Shown in pieces: positions 57,690 to 64,000 of a stretch of 64,000 nt of DNA (position 1 is the stretch's first letter; every line of letters begins with the position of its first letter). Made by a program: the position numbers and the translations under genes. The notes beneath the pieces were generated by a model. The model was not told the DNA's origin and ran no database searches. It saw only the letters and a program-made list of their open reading frames with translations. Location: NCBI GenBank assembly GCA_016802295.1, contig JAESIW010000118.1, forward strand, positions 443,727 to 507,726, in the 5' to 3' direction. Origin of the DNA: Brachionus rotundiformis. Its lineage: Eukaryota > Rotifera > Eurotatoria > Ploima > Brachionidae.

Positions 57690-58400
57690 TTCGATTATTT
57701 TCCTTATTCACAAAGAGTCATGACATTTGGTTTCCAATCAAGCAATGCTTTGCTTTAGCCTGATTCACTTGATATCATTTCTAATTTGATGATTCTGATC
57801 GTTCCACTCTCCGTCGCCATTGAATGTTCGTTAAAAGATACAGAACACTTTCCAAGCTACCGGAGTCATTTACTTTTGATGGATTGTCTCATTTGTTGAG
57901 AATTCATTGTGTACAGTTCAGCGTGTTCACACTATTTTCTACCAATGTTTTCGGAGAATCTTCTTAAGCGTCCATTTGAAAGATGTTCAAAATTTTTCCA
58001 TCAGAGCCAGACATCTTCCAATATTCGCTTCTGTGCATCATTCCAGCTCTAGTTTTGTTTTTTTCCTGTAGTTTCCGGCTTCTATGCTTCTTTTGCATTA
58101 GCTTGTATTCTTTTTTGTCTTTATGTGTTCCAATTGTAGCATTTACGATGCTTTCCAAGTATGTTAATTCCCCTATTAAAAAGAAGTCTTTTTTTACCAT
58201 TGTTTGGTAAAACTTCTCTGAATCCATTTCTCATTCCCATTACATGAGTTTTGGGATGGCAGTTGTTTTCTTCATGATATAGTCAAACAGAATTAGGAAT
58301 AGAGTCGTATAGAGAATGGGATCTTGCCTGATTCTCGTACTCACCTTGAAACATTTGGATTAGTTTTTTTTCCAGAATTACGGCACAATGAAATTTCTTG
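57690..58400 (-). pseudogene. RTE-like LINE reverse transcriptase relic
   Basis: On minus, about 58360-58250 reads RQDPILYTTLFLILFDYIMK, a worn version of the RQGDPLSPLLF palm motif with the IMKKTT tail. An 87-codon frame at 58227-57964 then gives LTYLESIVNATIGTHKDKKE and GMMHRSEYWKMSGSDGKILN, matching the YLGSI...GGT.KDI and LYGSE.WK...SD.KIL.F motifs after the catalytic box. Further fragments with stops continue to about 57690. The catalytic YADD part is deleted between the two blocks. The motif order is typical of RTE-type elements. Confidence 0.8.
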
Positions 58401-58948
58401 TTGAAGAGTTTTATCAAGTTCTCTATCTTTTGTATGCCTGAATCGATCTAATAGAGTCAATTTTGATTTTTATTTTGATTCAATAAAAATAAACTTTATC
58501 CTTCTAATATTGAATCTAATAATTTTTAAATTTTGTTCTATTCGTCTGTATTTTCGTGCGAATTTAAAGAAGAAAAAAATTTTACTTTGATTATGAGTTA
58601 ATTTTGCTTATTTAAATACAGTTAATAGTTTTCTTTTATAAATTAAAATATAAAAACAATTTAACTTTAAGAAAGTATGCAAAAGATGGGCAACAAGAGG
58701 GATCTTGATATCGGTGAAAATAAATTATTTTTACTGTAAAATTCTAGATCGAAAACAAAAGTTTTATAAATTTTTATTTTAATTTTTCCTTTTAAATTAT
58801 TTTAAAATAATTCCTAAAATTTAGCACTAAATTGCCTATAAGAAAATAGACAACTGATGAAATCAATTATTTTAATTTTTTAATCTAATTTCAAATTTTG
58901 ATTCATTATTTTTAAATTAATAAATAAGAACATTTTTTTAAATAACAT
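58401..58948. other. Intergenic, 3' flank of the USP gene
   Basis: AT-rich sequence between the LINE relic and the deubiquitinase stop codon. Nothing else is visible. Confidence 0.4.
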
Positions 58949-61900
58949 TTATTTAATTCGCTCGTAGAAAAGAATATAAGCTTGTGCTTTAAGAACTTTG
59001 GCAACACTCACTTCACTCACATGGCTATCGCTAATGTAAAACCATTTTTCATTTTTTTCCTCTAATTGAGCTTGATCATATTCCAATTCTTTTCTGTCCC
59101 CATGTTTGAACTCATTGAGCATTTTGTTTAGGTGACACAATCGATGATTAATTAAAAACAGTTCTTCATTCTCACATTTATTAGGTGCATGTACAGACTT
59201 TTGGTTTCTGAGACCAGCTTTAACATATGCAGTGTAGTGGCCTAAGTTTAAGCGACCACTGTGTTCAACTAGACCGTACAATGAATAAAGCCCTTTGCCA
59301 TTATTGTTCACACACATCCTACTGGTAAATGGCGACATGTCCAATAATAAAGGAAAACTAACATATTTATTTGATTTTTCTATTCTAAAACCGAATTGTT
59401 GAAATCGTTTTAAATGAATGGTCAACACGGCTGGTAAATTACAAACAAGATATTGTTTCATAGCTAAACAATTAACTTTTTTCGAGTATCTTTTTGAACA
59501 ATTATCGCAATTGATTTTGTCTGTAAGCAGCTCTTTGGAAGTAAATTTGCCAAGGCAAGACTCAAGTGAATATTCTTCTGATTCAATTTGTTGTGAAATA
59601 CTTTGCATGGCCAGAAGGCGAAAATTATTATCCGATCTTATCTCATTTATCTCAATATCATTATTTTCCTTAACAATTTCATCTTCAGATCTCTCTTTAG
59701 TATGATTTTCTTCAGCCTGAGCCTCGTCATTCCCATTTTCTTCAATTGTATCACATGCTTCATCATTATCAGTGTCATTTACTTCCTTATTTATCGAAGA
59801 CGATTTACCTCGTTTTTTGGCACGCCTGGCTTCCCTTTTTATCTTTTTCAATTGGTGTTTAGAAAGTTTTTTGTCTCTAGGATCATTCAAGACTTCATCA
59901 TCACTGTCTTGTTTTTTGAGATTTTTGAATCTTCCTTTGGCCTTGTGGCTATTTAGCTGGTCAAGAAAGTTATTTTCCTTTTTCCCCATTGTCTTGTCCA
60001 TTATAGGCAGACTTAAGTCCAAAAATGGTTCGATTCTTTGGACACAAGTTTCGCACTCGTTGCATACTATCGAGCTCAGTAGATGACCTCCAAAGAGTCG
60101 ATCAACAAATGTGTGGCTCGCTAGGCGCCCATATCCTTGTTAAAGTTGCTTAATTAATTTGGTTATAGGTGATTAAAACAAATAAAATTTAAAAAATAGA
60201 CTTAATTATAAGTCTAAAAATAGAAAATTTTATCATTTGGTACTTCTATTCTATTCTTTGTAGGAAAAATGACAAAATAGATAAAATTTAATTTCAAAAA
60301 TAAATAAAAAAATTATTGTAAAATGTAACTCAGTTTTTAAAATTAACTTGGAAAAAAATATTTTACAATTTTATTTCTAAATTTTAATTAATTTTAATGA
60401 TTGATAACTAAAATTCATTAGTTACATTTAATATTTTTCTTAAAGGTTAAAATAATTGCTGACAAATTTAGAAAAACTTTTTGTTTTTAATCCGATTAAT
60501 AAAATTTTAAGTAAATAATTGGTATATAAAAAAATTCAAATGACAGCCTTTTCTCTCGAAATAATACTTTTAAAACATTAAACGCTTTTAAAGCCAAGTT
60601 TTATGGATAATACACAGAACTTTTATTATAAATTTATTATTGTCGTTTTCAATTAGAAGAATTTTATTTTAATCAATCATTCTAAATATATCTTAAATAA
60701 TAGTAAACAATTATCTTATGTGACGTAAAATTTATTTAATTAAACTTTTTATTATTGAGCTTTAAATCTTCAAGCCTAAATAAATATAAAAAAAAAAGCT
60801 CTAGAGATTGTCATGCAAAGAAGTTTCTGACAGCAATTTTTTCAATTCTTTATAGAATGAAAGCAAAAATTATAAATGAAAAATTTAAACCTTTTTTTTT
60901 AAAAGATTTTGGTAATTCAGATTAAGAGATTTTAATTTCTACCAACAATCATTATAAAGCAAATTTTTTAGATTTATATCATTCTTCGAATTTTTAGATA
61001 GTATTTTATGATTAATTTAAATCTCAAAGAAATTTAAAATTAATAACCGATGAAAATGTTTTAATTAAGGTATCATTTTAAAAATTAACGATAAAAGCAT
61101 ATTATTTAACATATAACTATTTTTATATTGACTATCTATAAATAAAAATACGGAAATATATATTAGAAAATTAATTAGTATTGGCTAACGAACCGACTAA
61201 TTCAAAATTTTGATTAGCTTTACACGTTTTGATGCGCGGATTAGAACCAGTCTTTTAAACATTTATTAAAAAAATTAATTTTTTTTCTAATCAAAATAAA
61301 GATTATAGAAAAAAATAAATAAAGTAAAATAATCTACATATTTAAATGGTACTCGACAAGTTTAAAAGCTTATCGATTCAGATATCTAATGTTTTACCAA
61401 TATTTTTTTTTAATTAAAAATCTTAATTTTGATATGAAGAGTTTCAAAGAGTTTCTAGTTTTTTTAATCTAATAAAATATTAAAAACGATTTTAATAGTT
61501 ATATAAATGAGATTTTTTTTTAAATAAAGGATAACAGAAAAAAATATGTGCGAGACAAAATTAAAAAATTTCACTTTTTCGAAAAATTAATTAAGATCGA
61601 ATCCATTACTAAAAATAATAAGAAATTAACTATTATTTAATTTTGTCTTATTAAATAAATAAATAAATATTTTATCTACTTTTTATTTTATTTTTGGTCT
61701 TCTCGTCAATATTAATTGCTTTGGTGACTTTGAAGTGTTCAAGAATTGCCGATTGCCGTCTCTTCAGCTCTTCTGATTTGACGGCATCGAGCAGATTTCG
61801 CAGCAATTCGTGGCTATCTTGTTGCTGAAAGCCTTTAAAAGCAGGAACTTTTTTACATACCGAGGAAAAAAGTGAGGATGGATTTTGGCAAGACTTGGAA

Positions 61901-62376
61901 TTGTTCATCTTTTGGATGATTTCAAGCAAGTGACGGGTCAATGGACCAGGGCCTTCTTTCAAAGTCAAATTAAGCTCATTTATTTTAATTGACTTGTGAT
62001 TTTTATTTTTGTTTGACTCGTTTTCGTCATCGTTCAGGCTTAAGTTAGATAATTCAGACTCCAAATTGGAGCCGGGATCTTCGTGATCGCTAAGCTCCGA
62101 ATCGAAGTCATCATTATGCTTAATTGCATATGGTGAATCTGTTGATTTAATATTTGCGTTTAATAAGCCAGCCAAATAAGGCGTTTGAGCCAAATTTTGT
62201 AAGACCGAGTTAAAGAAACAAGTATTTCCCAGATTGCTCAGACCACATACATTGTTAAAATCCTTTTCATCATCTGGGTTCATTTCCAAGTTTTTTAGCC
62301 TATTTGAGTCCAAGCGTTTATTAAAATATTCTTCTTGACTAGTTAAATTTATTCGAGTAGTTGAGTAAAATTTCAT
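58949..62376 (-). CDS. USP16/USP45-like ubiquitin carboxyl-terminal hydrolase
   Basis: Exons 62376-61680 and 60135-58949 with a 1544-nt intron give 627 residues. USP16 removes ubiquitin from histone H2A and ribosomal proteins; USP45 acts in DNA repair. The Cys box is GLSNLGNTCFFNSVLQNLAQ (Cys53), the QQ box is FKGFQQQDSHELLRNLLDAV, then FVDRLFGGHLLSSIVCNEC with two zinc-ribbon CxxC pairs (CNEC, CDNC), VLTIHLKRFQQFGF, the His box LVEHSGRLNLGHYTAYV and the Asp box WFYISDSHVSEV, ending AYILFYERIK as in USP16/45. A long Lys- and acid-rich insert (about 265-375) separates the catalytic halves. The N-terminal ZnF-UBP domain of USP16/45 is not visible; residues before the Cys box number only about 45, and no upstream exon was found. 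Confidence 0.9.
60136..61679 (-). other. Large intron of the USP16/45-like gene
   Basis: The 1544-nt intron is far longer than the 45-60 nt norm of this window. It is uniformly AT-rich with no open frame or repeat I can identify. The donor is A|GTAGAT and the acceptor AACAAG|GATATGG, which completes an Arg codon. Confidence 0.7.
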
Positions 62377-63867
62377 TACAAGTAAAAAAATTGGAAAATT
62401 AATTTAAATTATTTAAAATTCAAAAATTTATTTATTAATTTAGTATTTTGTTCAAGTTTGTTTTGTCATTTATTAATTATGTTAGAAAAATATTCTTAAA
62501 TAGTTAAACAAAAAAGAACAAAAAAGTGTTAGTTTTGAATTTAAGTTGAATTCAAAAATTAAAAATTGGTTAAATGATTTAAATTAAAAAATAAAGATAA
62601 AAACAAAGGTTAATATTTAAAAAAAATAAATTGAAAAATTATTTAATTTAAGAAACTGCGAGGAGTTTAAATCTCGTAATGTTAGCTTTTGAAGGAAGTA
62701 GTCAAATTGATTAAAAGGGCTAGAAAAGATAATGTATTATAATACTTATTTAAAGAATTTAATTTTTTCTGAACTGAGCCTTTGGAACAAATGCTCTTTT
62801 AGTTAATCTTCCATTAAGTAATAAAATAATCCTGATAAAATTTTCATACAAAGGAGGTTAACTAATGCTTGATTTTATTCTTTTTTGTGGCTTATTTTGG
62901 TTATATTTTAATACAGCGGATTATATTTTAATTAATAATAGTAAAAAAATCGTTTTTTTTGTCAATTATTCGTTTATACAAACAAAGATTTAGTTGAATA
63001 TTTAAATACAAACTTGGGTTTTTTTATTTGTTTTTGAATTTTTAAAAATAAGATAATTTAAATAAAATTAAAAATTTGAGTAATAAATCTAGCAGATCTA
63101 ATTTGATATGGTTAAGAAATAAGCTTTTCAGAATCAAAAATAATTAATTATTATACTATTATTCTTCTAATTTTGCTAATTTTTTATATAAATTTATATT
63201 TTATTTTTTAATTAATCAAAATTCATTAGAGTGATCAATATTCTATTAGAAACATTGACAATCAAATTATACAAGTATAAATTTTTCTATAGCAACATGG
63301 TCACGATTAAATAAATAATTTAATTAAAAAAGGAAATATGATTTTTGATTAAATAAAACAAATTGATTATGATTATCTATTTCTGAAAGAATTTCAATCA
63401 AATTTTTCAAATTCTAGCTTTTTTTATTTAAGACCTAATTAATAAATTTATTTGTCTCTAAGAGTCAAATGTCTTTTATTCTTTTATTTAATTAATTATA
63501 TTGCATTTAAACTTGATTTAGATTTCCTATCAAATTTTAACAGTATTTTTTTATCTGGAGACTGTATACTGTCTATAAATATTATTTATTCCATTTTTTA
63601 ATTAAAATGTGTTAATACTCTGATTATCACCGATGACAGTTTCATTTTTTAAATCAAGAAATTTTAATAATCAAAAAAATTAAAAAAACTGGATAGAAAT
63701 AATATTAATAATAACAATTTATAGTTGAATAGTTTCCCTGACAAATGAATGGCTTTTTTCTGTCAAATCAATTGTATAAAAAATCTTTAAGATTTGTTAT
63801 GAAATTAAAAACAATTTATTAATCTTCTAAAATAATTTTCTTTTTGTTTAGTTTAGATCATTGAATT
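62377..63867. other. Intergenic, AT-rich
   Basis: A divergent interval between the USP gene and the gene starting at 63868. I looked here for exons encoding the missing ZnF-UBP domain and saw none. No repeats were recognised. Confidence 0.5.
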
Positions 63868-64000
63868 ATGAGCTCAAACCAAACACAAAGTTCCAATTTA
63901 ACAATAAACGAGCCATTTCCATTAGTCTTTTCAGTAGCATCAACCCTATCCATAGTTTTTATTTCAAGCATTGTGCTAAACATAATCTCATTTCGGAGTA
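63868..64000 (+). CDS. 5' end of a multi-pass membrane protein, possibly a rhodopsin-like receptor (partial)
   Basis: The frame opens at ATG with MSSNQTQSSNLTINEPFPLV and runs off the window end after 44 codons. A hydrophilic N-terminus with two N-glycosylation sites (NQT, NLT) leads into one helix, FSVASTLSIVFISSIVLNII, ending SFR. A glycosylated tail followed by a helix with Asn near its end is the layout of transmembrane helix 1 in class A GPCRs. One helix is not enough for a firm call; other multi-pass proteins remain possible. Confidence 0.5.
   Translation, partial: MSSNQTQSSNLTINEPFPLVFSVASTLSIVFISSIVLNIISFRS

Noticed and set aside
59418..60086. Three overlapping plus-strand frames of 95-117 codons
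   Set aside because: They lie antisense to the second exon of the USP16/45-like gene, whose motifs are intact; the plus frames are low-complexity and Phe/Ser-rich.
1..64000. tRNA, rRNA, CRISPR arrays and bacterial-type operons
   Set aside because: No cloverleaf with convincing A and B boxes, no rRNA core sequence and no direct-repeat/spacer array was seen by eye; the gene structure is eukaryotic.

Overview
The window is eukaryotic nuclear DNA, strongly AT-rich, from a small-genome invertebrate. Genes are split by very short introns, mostly 45-60 nt with GT..AG ends, or have no intron; the standard stop codons fit every gene. The protein set is animal: folliculin, BAP31, ABHD12, an ankyrin-DHHC palmitoyltransferase, a USP16/45-type deubiquitinase, PCMT, PTCD2, an UNC93-type transporter and a divergent protocadherin. 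Compact introns, base composition and a secreted protein made of two near-identical 87-residue repeats (like the mate-recognition proteins I recall from Brachionus) make a monogonont rotifer the best guess. That assignment is inference.

Layout. 14-903 (-): PCMT, five exons. About 904-15299: over 14 kb without a recognisable gene, holding a perfect 34-bp palindrome, a duplicated ~110-bp block, a foldback, simple repeats and LINE-like scraps. 15300-17492 (+): intronless protocadherin-like gene. 18348-18914 (-): unidentified small protein. 19990-21246 (+): papain-family protease, five exons. 21.6-24.2 kb: two odd GC-richer islands and a foldback transposon with a 9-bp target duplication. 24456-26234 (+): unusual WD40-like + EGF + transmembrane protein. 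27.4-29.95 kb: LINE relics and a TIR element. 30132-31769 (-): UNC93-like transporter. 34358-39520 (+): folliculin, two of whose introns are swollen by transposons. 41548-43089 (+): Golgi-type glycosyltransferase-like protein. 44848-45495 (+): BAP31. 45845-46972 (-): ABHD12. 48067-48648 (+): repeat secreted protein. 49.2-50.2 kb (-): LINE relic. 50312-52191 (-): ankyrin-DHHC palmitoyltransferase. 53729-55103 (+): PTCD2. 57.7-58.4 kb (-): RTE-like LINE relic. 58949-62376 (-): USP16/45-like deubiquitinase. 63868 to the end (+): start of a membrane protein, perhaps a receptor.

The genes are unrelated housekeeping and signalling genes with no operon-like logic. Several exon structures were worked out here by joining reading frames across short introns and checking phase. 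Every multi-exon model given sums to a whole number of codons. The most interesting items are the two-repeat secreted protein, the WD40/EGF receptor-like architecture, the foldback transposon family and the inverted LINE/TIR composite, one copy of which sits in a folliculin intron.
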